DNA from: an uncultured Methanomicrobiales archaeon
Lineage (GTDB): Archaea > Halobacteriota > Methanomicrobia > Methanomicrobiales > Methanospirillaceae
Length of the DNA: 41,071 nucleotides
NCBI GenBank assembly: GCA_949320185.1
Contig: CASGHK010000034.1
Coordinates: forward strand, 1-41,071
Direction of reading: 5' to 3'
Of this stretch, positions 17,294-25,338 are shown in pieces (positions within the stretch are counted from its first letter, which is position 1; each line of letters starts with the position of its first letter). A model generated the notes under the pieces. The model worked only from the letters and a program-made list of their open reading frames with translations. It had not been told where the DNA came from and did not search any database. Both the position numbers and the translations under genes were made by a program.

Positions 17294-18673
17294 TCATCCC
17301 TCCCAAAGACCGGTGAGGACTTCGCGCGCCCGTTCCCGTACCCGCGGCGCGAAGGCGCGCAGACTCTCGTGCTCGACCGGCTCCACCGCGACGGCATCGA
17401 GCAGGCGGCGGGCCGTCCGGGCACCCGCTTCGCCCTCGAGGAAGATCCCGAGTTCGGCGGCAAGGGACGGGTCGTCCAGCGACGGCTCGGGGTGAAAGCC
17501 CGCGCAGTACTCTGCGAGGACCCGTTCTTCGATCTCCTCCTTGGACCCGCCTCCGATGGCCGCCCGGCGCTCGCGCGGCCCGGACAGGCCGCTCCGGCTC
17601 AACCTGGCGCAGAGCGCCCCCTGTCCCTCGAGCGCGGCCCGAACCGCTCCGAACGAGACGTCGTGCGGCTCGCCCGAGGCGAGCGTGCCGCTCACCCGGA
17701 CCAGGACGATCGCCCCCTTGTGGTCTCGGCCCTCCATCTCCCGGTCGAGGCTGGCGTTGACCTCCCCCGGGGTGAGCCCCCCGGCGTCGACGCTGTGCAC
17801 CACGATCGGAGGGAGCGGCACATCCACGAACTCGAGCCCGGCGACCTCCCCCGAGTCCACGGTAACGATGAAGAAGCCGCGGGGTGTGCCGGCGGCGCGC
17901 TCCAGGTCGCCGTACTGATAGCCCAGGAGCGGGCCCGGATAGGCGACGATCCCGCGTCCTCCGTCAGAACGCGCCTCGACCCGCGAGTGGACGTGGCCGC
18001 CGGCGTAGTAGTCGAACCCGGGCGGGAGGCGGGCGAGCGGCATCGACTCGGCAAAGCGTTCGTGCTCGGGGAGCACCTCCGTGACCGCCGAGTGGAAGAC
18101 GAAGACCTTGAACCCCGGTTCGCCCCCCAGGTACGCGTGGTCGAGCCGCTCGTACCACTCCCTTTCGAGCGAGCGCTGCCGGCCCGGGAGGCCCGCGAGC
18201 TTCGCCCCGGTGGCGGCATCGACCAGGAAGCGGGGCCGGAACAACGTGCCGTCTCCAGTCTTGACCGTCTCGGGAGCCGGAAGTCGTGAGAAGAGCCCTG
18301 CCGCCTCCAGCACGTCGATCACCGAGCTCGAGGTCGGGCTGTAGTCGTGGGAGCCGTAGGTGACGTAGATCGGTATGCCGGATTCCCGGACCCGGCAGAG
18401 GAGCTCGGCGGTCGCGCAGACGAAGTCCATTCCGGGCAGGGGCGAGTCGAAGAGGTCGCCCGCCAGGACGATGAAGTCGACCTGCTCGGCAATGCAGCGC
18501 TCGATCGCGTCGTGGAAGGCCTGCACGGCGGCCTCGGCGAGCGGCCGCTCGCGCCAGGCCCCGATGTGGAGGTCCGCCAGGTGGGCAAACCGGAAGGTCG
18601 CCCGCCTCTCTGCGTCCGCCGTTACGTCGCCCGTGCCCATACAGTAGAAACGTGCGCCCCCCGATGCCATCAA
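17294..18673 (-). CDS. mre11: Mre11-type DNA repair nuclease
   Basis: A 459-residue metallophosphoesterase, nuclease partner of Rad50. Metal-binding blocks are FAHLADLHIG (Asp34, His36), VLAGDLFD (Asp73), VFVFHSAVTE (His) and GGHVHS (His-x-His). In motif III, where Mre11 proteins usually have GNHD, this protein has YGSHDY: Ser108-His109-Asp110. The usual metal-bridging Asn is therefore Ser, though the rest of the site is complete. After the catalytic domain comes a capping region and a C-terminal helical segment likely to bind the Rad50 coil base. ATG 18673 is used; ATG 18640 (MGTGDVTADAERR) is a plausible alternative because the conserved region begins only at residue 26. It sits upstream of and abutting rad50. 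Confidence 0.94.
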   Translation of the reverse strand: MMASGGARFYCMGTGDVTADAERRATFRFAHLADLHIGAWRERPLAEAAVQAFHDAIERCIAEQVDFIVLAGDLFDSPLPGMDFVCATAELLCRVRESGIPIYVTYGSHDYSPTSSSVIDVLEAAGLFSRLPAPETVKTGDGTLFRPRFLVDAATGAKLAGLPGRQRSLEREWYERLDHAYLGGEPGFKVFVFHSAVTEVLPEHERFAESMPLARLPPGFDYYAGGHVHSRVEARSDGGRGIVAYPGPLLGYQYGDLERAAGTPRGFFIVTVDSGEVAGLEFVDVPLPPIVVHSVDAGGLTPGEVNASLDREMEGRDHKGAIVLVRVSGTLASGEPHDVSFGAVRAALEGQGALCARLSRSGLSGPRERRAAIGGGSKEEIEERVLAEYCAGFHPEPSLDDPSLAAELGIFLEGEAGARTARRLLDAVAVEPVEHESLRAFAPRVRERAREVLTGLWEG

Positions 18674-18777
18674 GGTGCGCTCTGGACCGGGAATCCCCGG
18701 GAAACGTACATTACGTCCGGAGAGTATACCCTGCGCATGACCGAACGCACGACTCCCAGTGGCCGGGAAGGTCCCCG

Positions 18778-19242
18778 ATGCGGCGCACCGAGAAGGAGAT
18801 GACCGACCCGCGCTGGGTGAGTGAGGTACTCGGCGCGGCCCCGTACCTGGTCCTTGCCCTCCACGACGACACCGCCCCCTACGCGGTCCCGCTCTGTGTC
18901 GCCCTGGTGAACGGGGCGCTCTACCTCCACATGGCGACGGAGGGGAAGAAGCTCGACCTGCTCAGGCGGAATCCTCGCGCTGGATTCGTCGCCGTCGTCG
19001 ATGCCGCGGTGGTGACGGGCGAGTCCGCCTGCGCGTTCGGGATGCGTTACCGCTCGGCCGTCGGCACGGGCACCTGCACGGTCGTCGAGGATCCGGAGGA
19101 GAAGACGCAGGCGCTCGCTGCCTTCGCCCGGAAGTACGCTGGAAATGACCCCGGATCGTTTCCCCCCGAGGCCCTCGCTCCCACCGTCGTGGTCCGGCTC
19201 GACCCTGGCGCGGTCACGGGAAAGCGATCGGGGATGGGATGA
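18778..19242 (+). CDS. NimA-like pyridoxamine 5'-phosphate oxidase-related protein
   Basis: A 154-residue split-barrel flavoprotein. The N-terminus MRRTEKEMTDPRWVSEVL is the pattern of the NimA-like branch of PNPOx proteins. It is followed by APYLVLALHDDTAPYAVPLC, LYLHMATEGKKLDLLRRNPR and the RYRSAVGTGTCTVVEDPEEK segment. Family members bind flavin or heme and some inactivate nitroimidazoles; the natural substrate here is unknown. ATG 18778 is chosen from family alignment memory; ATG 18799 is possible. An AGTATACC element at about 18723-18730 may be the promoter, diverging from mre11. The next gene downstream has its own promoter. Confidence 0.86.
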   Translation: MRRTEKEMTDPRWVSEVLGAAPYLVLALHDDTAPYAVPLCVALVNGALYLHMATEGKKLDLLRRNPRAGFVAVVDAAVVTGESACAFGMRYRSAVGTGTCTVVEDPEEKTQALAAFARKYAGNDPGSFPPEALAPTVVVRLDPGAVTGKRSGMG

Positions 19243-19264
19243 AACGGGTGACGATCCCCGGCTG

Positions 19265-19272
19265 TTATATAC
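19265..19272 (+). promoter_or_regulatory. TATA box of the large REC-PAS kinase gene
   Basis: TTATATAC, one of the best archaeal TATA boxes in the window. A start about 25 bases downstream would give a leader of roughly a dozen bases before ATG 19308. Confidence 0.65.
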
Positions 19273-19307
19273 AACGGGCATGAGAATGCTACTCCAGGGT
19301 TCCTTCA

Positions 19308-22300
19308 ATGTACCGGGTCCTCTACGTCGATGACGAACCCGACCTGCTCGAGATCGGCCGCATCTACCTCGAGATGAGCGGGCAGCTCCAGATCACGACC
19401 CGTTCATCCGCTGCCGGGGGCCTCGAGGCCCTCGCCGGTGAACGGTTCGACGCCGTCGTCTCTGACTACCAGATGCCCGGGATGGACGGGATTGGTTTCC
19501 TGAAGGAGGTCCGGCACCGGTTCGGCTCGCTCCCGTTCGTCCTCTTCACCGGGCGGGGGCGCGAGGAGGTGGCGATCGCCGCGATCAACCACGGTGTGGA
19601 CTTCTATCTCCAGAAGGGTGGTGAACCGCCCGTCCAGTACGCCGAGCTGGAGCACGGGGTGCTGCAGGCGATCCATCGGCAGGAGGCCGAGGAGCGGTTG
19701 AGGAGGAGCGAGGAGCGGTATCGCTCTGTCGTCGACGACCAGGTTGAACTGATCTTCAGGTTCGCCCCTGAGGGGACGATCACGTTCGCGAACCGGGCGT
19801 TCCGAACGCATATCGAGGCGTTCCGTGGGCCTGGCGAGATGATCGGCAAGAACATCAACGATGTGATGTGGACTGCAGATCCTGCCGGCCTCCCCTCGTT
19901 CCTCTCATCCCTCTCACCGGAGAACCCGATTCGGGTCCACGAACTGACCGCTCTTGGCCTGGACGGCAGGACGCATCATGTCCTGTACTCGGTCAGGGCG
20001 CTCTTCGGGGACAATGGGCAGGCGGTGGAGTACCAGGTCGTCGGCCGCGACGTGACGGCCGAGTGGGAGGCTGAGCGGGCGCTGCGCCTCCGGGAGGCCC
20101 GTCTCCAGTTCATGCTCGGCTTCTACGAGCGGGCCAACCAATCCGAACACGACCTCCTCTCGTACGCAATCGAGGGCTCAGGCATCGTGACGGAGAGCCC
20201 CCTCGGCTACCTTGCCTTCCTGAACCAGGACGAGAGCGAGATGCTGATGCACGCCTGGTCCCGGGCGGCGATGGAGATGTGCACGACCGAGACGAAGCCG
20301 CTCGTCTACCAGACGGCGTCCACGGGCCTCTGGGGCGAACCGGTTCGGCAGCGTCGCTCCGTCATCACCAACGACTACGCGGCCCCGAACCCGCAGAAGC
20401 GGGGGTACCCGGAGGGTCACCCGCCGATCCACCGTCACCTGGGAGTCCCCGTGATGGAGGGCGGACGGGTGGTGCTGGTCGCCGGCGTCGCGAACAAAGA
20501 GACCGACTATACGGAATCCGACGTCTCCGAGCTCTCGCTCCTGATGCAGGGCCTCTGGCAGGTCCTGAAGGGCAAGCGGGCGGAGGCGTCGCTCCGGGAG
20601 TCCGAGGAGCGGTACCGCCTCGTCTCGGAGTTCTCCGGTCACCTGGTCTACGAACTTGACATCGAGAGCGGGGCGATCCGCTGGTCCGGCCCGATCGAGA
20701 GGGTGACCGGTGAGACCCCGGAGGCATTCCAGGCGGTCGGGATCGCCGAATGGGAGGAGCGGATCCACCCGGACGACCGCGCCCGGGTGAAGAGGGCGCT
20801 CGAGGACGCGATCGCCCGAGCCGACGACTTCTGGGTCGAGTACCGGTTCCGGAGGGCGGACGGCACCTACATCCCGGTCGAGGACCTGGGGGCGTTCATC
20901 ACGGATGCCGGGGGCCGGGTCCGACGAATGTTCGGCACGATGATCGACCTCTCCGGACGGCGACAGGTCGAGGGGGCCCTGCGCCAGAGCGAGGAGCGGT
21001 ACCGAGGGATCACGGAGCGCATCCGGGACCTCGTCTTCGTCCTCGACCGTGACTTCAACCTCTCCTACATCTCCCCCTCGTTCGAGATGATCAGCGGCGC
21101 CAGTGCCGCCCCGTTCCTGGGCGGCCCTCTCCTCCTTGAACAGCTCCGTCCCGAGGACCGGGTGAGGATCGCGGAGGCGATGGAGAGGAGCCGGGCACTG
21201 GAGCCGACGGGCCCACTCGAGGTCGTCTACCGGGCAGGGGACGGCCGGTCCCTGGTCCTGGAGTTCCACGGGACCCCGATCGTCGAGGACGGACAGCTGG
21301 CAGGGGTACAGCTGATCGCCCACGACATCACGGGGCTGCGAGAGGCCGAGGAGAAGCTCCGGAAGGCGAACGAGGAACTGGCGGCGCGGGAGGAGGAGCT
21401 CCGGGCGCAGCTCGAGCGTCTGGTCAGCAGGGAGCGGCAGCTCCGGGAGAGCGAGGCCCGGTTCCGCGCATTCTTCGACCACGCCCCGGTCGCTCTCACC
21501 CTCTCGGACGTGAAAGGGAACCGCTGTCTCGCGGCGAACCCTGCGTTCGAACGGATCACCGGGATACCTGTCGAGGAGGCGATCGGGAGGGGTGCGGTCG
21601 AGATGGGCCTCGTTCCCCCCGATGTCTCCGACTCACTCGGAAGGGAGATCATGAGCCGTGGAGGTATCGAGAACCTCCCCATCGCCTTCGAACACGCCGA
21701 AAGAGGACCGCGGGAGGGCCTCCTCTGGGCGATCCCGATAACGATCGAAGAGCGGCCTGCGGTGTTGACGCTCGTCGTCGACGTCACGGAGCAGAACCGG
21801 AACGCGGAGCAGGTCCGCGAGAGCGAACGCCGGCTCCGCTCCTTCTTCGATTCCATGGCCGAAGCGGTCTTCATCACGGACGAAGAAGGGCGGATCGTCG
21901 AATGGAACCCGGCAGCGGAGCGGATCTCCGGTCTCGGGAGGGACGAGGTGATCGGGATGCCCTCATGGGAGATCTCTCTCCGGTGCGCACCGTCCGAGCG
22001 GCGGACCGAGAGAGAACGCGCCCGGCTCGAGGAGGCAGTGCAGGGAATTCTTCGTTCCGCGGAGATCGCATTGTATAGTCCGCGTAATGTCGAGGTGGAG
22101 CGGGCGGACGGCACCCGGGTCGTCGTCCGGCAGACGGTCTTCTCGATGCCGACCCCCAGGGGTGTCCAGATCGGCTCCGTTGCCCTGGAGATCACGGACC
22201 AGGTGCGTGCCGCGGAGGCGATCCGGGCGAGCGAGCAGCGCTTCCGGCGCCTTTTCGAGCGGATCCCGCTCGGGATCGCCCTCGTCGGGACCGACTTCCG

Positions 22301-23249
22301 GTTCCAGGAGGTCAACCCGGCGCTCGAACGGATGCTCGGGTACCCCGGGGGGGAGCTCATCGGGCGCGACTTCTCGTCGATCACACACCCGGAGGACGTC
22401 CAGGTTGGGCTCGCCGAGGTTCGGCGGTTGCTCGCACGCGAGATCCCATTCTTCCAGCTCCAGAAGCGTTACCTGGCACGGGACGGACGGGTTGTCTGGG
22501 GGCTGGTCACCGTCTTTCCGATCCTGGACGACCAGGGGCGGGTGACCCTCCTCATCCCGGTGATCGAGGATGTCACCGAGCGGCGGCTCGCCGAGAACGC
22601 GCTCCGGACGGCAAACCGGCAGCTGGGTCTCCTCGCCAGCATCACCCGGCACGACATCCGCAACAACGTGATGGTGATGCTCGGGTACCTCTCCCTGGCG
22701 CAGGACCAGACCGACGACCCGGTCCAGCTGGCCCTCCTGGAGCGGCTGAAGGGGACCACGCGGAGGATCGAGGAGCAGATCGAGTTCACCGGGCTGTTCG
22801 AACACCTCGGCTCCCGGGACCCCGAGTGGCAATCGCTCGCCGACATCATCTCGAACCTGCAGGTTCCCGAGGGGGTGGTCCTGAGCGACGAGACCGACGG
22901 ATTCGAGGTCTATGCGGACCTGATGCTCGGACATGTCTTCTCGAACCTCCTGGACAACTCGGTCCGTCACAGCGGCGGTGCGGTCGTGCGAGTCCGTGTC
23001 GGGGCGGGAGAGACGGATGAGGGCCTGGTCGTCGTCTTCGAAGACGACGGCACGGGGATCCCGTTGGAGGAGAAGGACGTGATCTTCGAACGGGGCGTCG
23101 GGAAGAACACGGGGCTCGGGCTTTTCCTGGCCCGAGAGATCCTCGCCCTCACCGGTATCAAGGTCCGGGAGACCGGGATTTTCGGCCGCGGGGCACGGTT
23201 CGAACTCGTTGTGCCGCCGGAGGCCTACCGGTCCGGAGATGGGACCTGA
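19308..23249 (+). CDS. Soluble REC-PAS-GAF-PAS(5) hybrid histidine kinase
   Basis: A 1313-residue cytoplasmic signalling protein without membrane helices. Residues 1-120 are a receiver domain: Asp8/Asp9, phospho-acceptor Asp53 (VVSDYQMPGMDG), Thr81 and Lys103. A PAS (about 140-255) and a GAF-like domain (about 280-425, including GVPVMEGGRVVLVAGVANKE) follow. Five more PAS domains start at about 430, 550, 715, 835 and 970, most preceded by an (E/R)SEERYR-type linker. The kinase core has LASITRHDIRNNVMVML (HDI-x-N box, about residue 1113), NLLDNSVRHSG, EDDGTGIP and GLGLFLAREIL. The N-terminal receiver suggests it takes phosphate from another kinase, then signals onward. The multi-PAS layout fits redox or ligand integration (inference); ligands are unknown. 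Confidence 0.93.
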   Translation: MYRVLYVDDEPDLLEIGRIYLEMSGQLQITTRSSAAGGLEALAGERFDAVVSDYQMPGMDGIGFLKEVRHRFGSLPFVLFTGRGREEVAIAAINHGVDFYLQKGGEPPVQYAELEHGVLQAIHRQEAEERLRRSEERYRSVVDDQVELIFRFAPEGTITFANRAFRTHIEAFRGPGEMIGKNINDVMWTADPAGLPSFLSSLSPENPIRVHELTALGLDGRTHHVLYSVRALFGDNGQAVEYQVVGRDVTAEWEAERALRLREARLQFMLGFYERANQSEHDLLSYAIEGSGIVTESPLGYLAFLNQDESEMLMHAWSRAAMEMCTTETKPLVYQTASTGLWGEPVRQRRSVITNDYAAPNPQKRGYPEGHPPIHRHLGVPVMEGGRVVLVAGVANKETDYTESDVSELSLLMQGLWQVLKGKRAEASLRESEERYRLVSEFSGHLVYELDIESGAIRWSGPIERVTGETPEAFQAVGIAEWEERIHPDDRARVKRALEDAIARADDFWVEYRFRRADGTYIPVEDLGAFITDAGGRVRRMFGTMIDLSGRRQVEGALRQSEERYRGITERIRDLVFVLDRDFNLSYISPSFEMISGASAAPFLGGPLLLEQLRPEDRVRIAEAMERSRALEPTGPLEVVYRAGDGRSLVLEFHGTPIVEDGQLAGVQLIAHDITGLREAEEKLRKANEELAAREEELRAQLERLVSRERQLRESEARFRAFFDHAPVALTLSDVKGNRCLAANPAFERITGIPVEEAIGRGAVEMGLVPPDVSDSLGREIMSRGGIENLPIAFEHAERGPREGLLWAIPITIEERPAVLTLVVDVTEQNRNAEQVRESERRLRSFFDSMAEAVFITDEEGRIVEWNPAAERISGLGRDEVIGMPSWEISLRCAPSERRTERERARLEEAVQGILRSAEIALYSPRNVEVERADGTRVVVRQTVFSMPTPRGVQIGSVALEITDQVRAAEAIRASEQRFRRLFERIPLGIALVGTDFRFQEVNPALERMLGYPGGELIGRDFSSITHPEDVQVGLAEVRRLLAREIPFFQLQKRYLARDGRVVWGLVTVFPILDDQGRVTLLIPVIEDVTERRLAENALRTANRQLGLLASITRHDIRNNVMVMLGYLSLAQDQTDDPVQLALLERLKGTTRRIEEQIEFTGLFEHLGSRDPEWQSLADIISNLQVPEGVVLSDETDGFEVYADLMLGHVFSNLLDNSVRHSGGAVVRVRVGAGETDEGLVVVFEDDGTGIPLEEKDVIFERGVGKNTGLGLFLAREILALTGIKVRETGIFGRGARFELVVPPEAYRSGDGT

Positions 23250-23279
23250 CCCCCCGGGACCATCTGGGGGTCGATCCCT

Positions 23280-23846
23280 TCACCGGGCAAAGGCCCGGTA
23301 CCCGGTCCCCTGGATGATCGGCCACTCGCGGCGGGTTGTCGCTGCCGGCCATGCCGACGGGTTCGGCTCGGCCCCCTCCCCGGCCACCGGGGTCGGTTCC
23401 CTCTCGACCGCGACCGGTGCGGCTGCGAGGTCCACGCCCCGTGCCGCGCAGCAGCACTCCACCGTGACCCCGTTCGGGTCGTGGAGGTAGACGGAGTAGA
23501 GGAACCCGTGGTCCGTCACGTCCGATGCAGCGACACCCGCTGCGGCGCAGCGGTCCTTGAGTCGGAAGAGGTCGTCGAGCGACCCAACCCCGAGGGCGAC
23601 GTGGTCGTAGGCGAACGGGCCCGCGACGGGGATCCCCGCCTCCTTCTCGGCCACCGGTAGGGTCCCGGGCCACTCGAAGAAACCGACGAGTGTCCCCCGG
23701 CCAGCGTCGAAGAAGTATGCCCGCTGCCCCGGGCGCCCGAGCCGGCCCACAAGCCGACACCCAAGCAGATCCCGCCAGAACCGGATCGTCGCGTCCATAT
23801 CCCCCGTCGCAAGCGCGACGTGGGAGAGACCCTGTATGGCTGTCAT
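23280..23846 (-). CDS. VOC-superfamily (glyoxalase/dioxygenase-like) protein
   Basis: A 188-residue protein with two beta-alpha-beta-beta-beta modules. The first begins GLSHVALATGDMDATIRFWR (metal His near residue 9), and the second YDHVALGVGSLDDLFRLKDR. The strand SVYLHDPNGVTVECCC carries the Glu ligand position. Metal-dependent family members include glyoxalases, ring-cleavage dioxygenases and resistance proteins. A roughly 50-residue Pro/Ala-rich tail ending in REWPIIQGTGYRAFAR is an unusual extension beyond the core. The substrate is unknown. A CTTTTTCC element about 25 bases before ATG 23846 may be its promoter. Confidence 0.86.
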   Translation of the reverse strand: MTAIQGLSHVALATGDMDATIRFWRDLLGCRLVGRLGRPGQRAYFFDAGRGTLVGFFEWPGTLPVAEKEAGIPVAGPFAYDHVALGVGSLDDLFRLKDRCAAAGVAASDVTDHGFLYSVYLHDPNGVTVECCCAARGVDLAAAPVAVEREPTPVAGEGAEPNPSAWPAATTRREWPIIQGTGYRAFAR

Positions 23847-23953
23847 GCAGAGTCCTCGCCGTGGAAAAAGACAGGTCTTTCGGCGGACCCTGGAGGTACG
23901 GCCCCTCAGCTATCGAAGACGACAGCGGGCTCCTGGCCCTGACGCGACCCTCT

Positions 23954-24139
23954 TCAGGTCAGAGAGAGGAGACGACCCGACCTGCCAATGTTCTCGCGAG
24001 GCAGCTCCTGGATCAGGATCGTTATCGCCGACGGTTCGACCCCGAGGGTCCGGACCAGTGTCTCCGTGAACTCCTCGACGATCTGCCGCTTCTCTCCGAC
24101 GCTCTTTCCGCTCGACATCTGGATCGTGACGATCGGCAT
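23954..24139 (-). CDS. 4-oxalocrotonate tautomerase family protein
   Basis: A 61-residue tautomerase: MPIVTIQMSSGKSVGEKRQI shows the invariant proline directly after the start Met, the catalytic N-terminal base once Met is removed. The VEEFTETLVRTLGVEPSAIT helix and the ILIQELPRENIG strand and loop follow, with length typical of the family. Such hexameric enzymes tautomerise keto-enol substrates; the natural substrate in methanogens is unknown. Because Pro must follow Met, the start is firmly ATG 24139. It is separated from the VOC gene downstream by about 107 bases that contain the VOC promoter. Confidence 0.9.
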   Translation of the reverse strand: MPIVTIQMSSGKSVGEKRQIVEEFTETLVRTLGVEPSAITILIQELPRENIGRSGRLLSLT

Positions 24140-24196
24140 CGTATATGGGGTCGTCCGAAGAGGAGATGAAAGGGGATCATGTCCGGGTCCGGCAGA

Positions 24197-24412
24197 TCAT
24201 GGAGCGTGGCAGGACGAGGAGGCCTCGGGGTCGTCGTACTTGGGCCGAAGGCCGGCCCACCCGGTGTACCCGCAGTAGATGCAGCAGTCGCCCTCGCAGG
24301 ACTTGCAGGCGGTCGCTGGCGACCGGACCTCGACCCAGCCCCGACGGTCGCAGTAGGTGCACCCCGCACCCTCGCAGGCGTGGCAGGTGACGTGGACGTA
24401 TTCGTCGGCCAT
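24197..24412 (-). CDS. Small double-CxxC zinc-finger-like protein
   Basis: A 71-residue protein with two similar cysteine clusters: CHACEGAGCTYCDRRGW (residues about 10-26) and CKSCEGDCCIYCGYTGW (about 37-53). Each is a CxxCxGxxCxYC-type unit ending in a G-W turn, reminiscent of half a DnaJ-type zinc-binding repeat. Each unit could bind one metal ion, so a two-zinc mini-protein is likely. No J domain or other domain is present. ATG 24412 (MADEYVHV) is chosen because the upstream extension is arginine-rich and not protein-like. It is divergent from the TiaS-like gene. The function is unknown; a chaperone-like, RNA-binding or metal-handling role would all fit. Confidence 0.75.
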   Translation of the reverse strand: MADEYVHVTCHACEGAGCTYCDRRGWVEVRSPATACKSCEGDCCIYCGYTGWAGLRPKYDDPEASSSCHAP

Positions 24413-24482
24413 CTCGTCTTCGTGGGCCCGACGACGGGAAAATGGTTTGCGAATCGACAGCCATCGGCGCCTCTTCCCATCC

Positions 24483-24489
24483 CTTAATG
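24483..24489 (+). promoter_or_regulatory. TATA-like element of the TiaS-like gene
   Basis: CTTAATG, about 30 bases before GTG 24517. It contains the in-frame ATG 24487, so that ATG would lie upstream of the transcript start and cannot be used; this decides the GTG start. Confidence 0.45.
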
Positions 24490-24516
24490 ACCGGTCCGGT
24501 CCCACCTTCTCGCACC

Positions 24517-25218
24517 GTGACGCTCCACATCGCGCTCGACGACACCGACATGCCCGGGACGCGGGGCACGGGCCGGCTCGCCCGCGCCGTCGCGGACGCC
24601 ATCTCAGCCCGTCACCCGGTCGCCGGCGTCACCCGGCACCAGCTCCTGGTCGACCCGGCGATCCCGTACACCTCGCACAACTCCTGCGCCGTCGTTCATG
24701 TCGGGGCGGGACGAGGGGACCTCGGCAGCGTGCTCGAGGTCGCCCGCGAGGTGATGCGGGACGAATTCATCCCGGGGTCGGACCCCGGGCTCGCCGGCGC
24801 AGTCTCCGGCGAGGTCTCGCCTGCGGTGATCGCGTTCGGCCAGGACGCGAAGCGGTGCGTGCTGACACAGGACCGGGCGCTCCGGACCGCCCGGAACGCG
24901 GGGGTCTTTCTGGAGCCGCTCGGAGGGACCGGGGACGGCGTGATCGGGGCGCTCGCCGGGATCGGCCTCGCCGCAACCGGGTGCGATGGACGGTACCTGG
25001 CGCTCGGCCGGGTCCGCGACCTCGTCGGCGATTGCACCGTCGAGGCGGTTCTCGAGGCGGGTGTCGACCAGGTGCTCACCCTCGAGGGCCGGCCGATCCG
25101 GTCCGGCCGGATCGCCGGCCTGGACCGGCGGGCGCCGAAGCCCTGCCCGTTCCAGGGCCGGGCGGTCCTCTTCGTCGAGGAGGCGGACGGAGTCTTCATC
25201 CCGGTGAAGCGGGACTGA
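24517..25218 (+). CDS. TiaS-like (tRNA-Ile2 agmatidine synthetase-related) short protein
   Basis: A 233-residue protein opening with VTLHIALDDTDMPGTRGTGR, the DDTD signature of the TiaS catalytic (TCKD) domain. It continues with IPYTSHNSCAVVHV, and an LGGTGDGVIGALAGIGLAA loop resembles the ferredoxin-like region of TiaS. Authentic TiaS is about 400-430 residues with an OB fold and zinc ribbon for tRNA-Ile2; both are missing here. It is therefore a shortened paralogue, not TiaS itself, and may transfer phosphate or adenylate to another substrate (inference). The final FQGRAVLFVEEADGVFIPVK is a distinct C-terminal strand pair. GTG 24517 is fixed by the TATA box at 24483-24489. Confidence 0.75.
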   Translation: MTLHIALDDTDMPGTRGTGRLARAVADAISARHPVAGVTRHQLLVDPAIPYTSHNSCAVVHVGAGRGDLGSVLEVAREVMRDEFIPGSDPGLAGAVSGEVSPAVIAFGQDAKRCVLTQDRALRTARNAGVFLEPLGGTGDGVIGALAGIGLAATGCDGRYLALGRVRDLVGDCTVEAVLEAGVDQVLTLEGRPIRSGRIAGLDRRAPKPCPFQGRAVLFVEEADGVFIPVKRD

Positions 25219-25338
25219 TCTGGGCCGGGCTGTTCATCAACCTCCTGGAAACCTTATTACCGGGGACGACCACTTCATCTGCACTGTGACGGCGCGGGCC
25301 GGGGGGCGATAGCGATCGCTGGTGTTGTCGAGGCCGCC

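Noticed and set aside
16487-18289. 600-codon plus-strand open frame over rad50 and mre11
   Set aside because: Antisense to conserved minus-strand genes and without domain motifs.
24140-24147. Strong-looking CATATAC box on the minus strand next to the tautomerase start
   Set aside because: It lies directly before ATG 24139, so transcription from it would start inside the gene; the catalytic proline fixes that ATG. Probably chance or an internal promoter.
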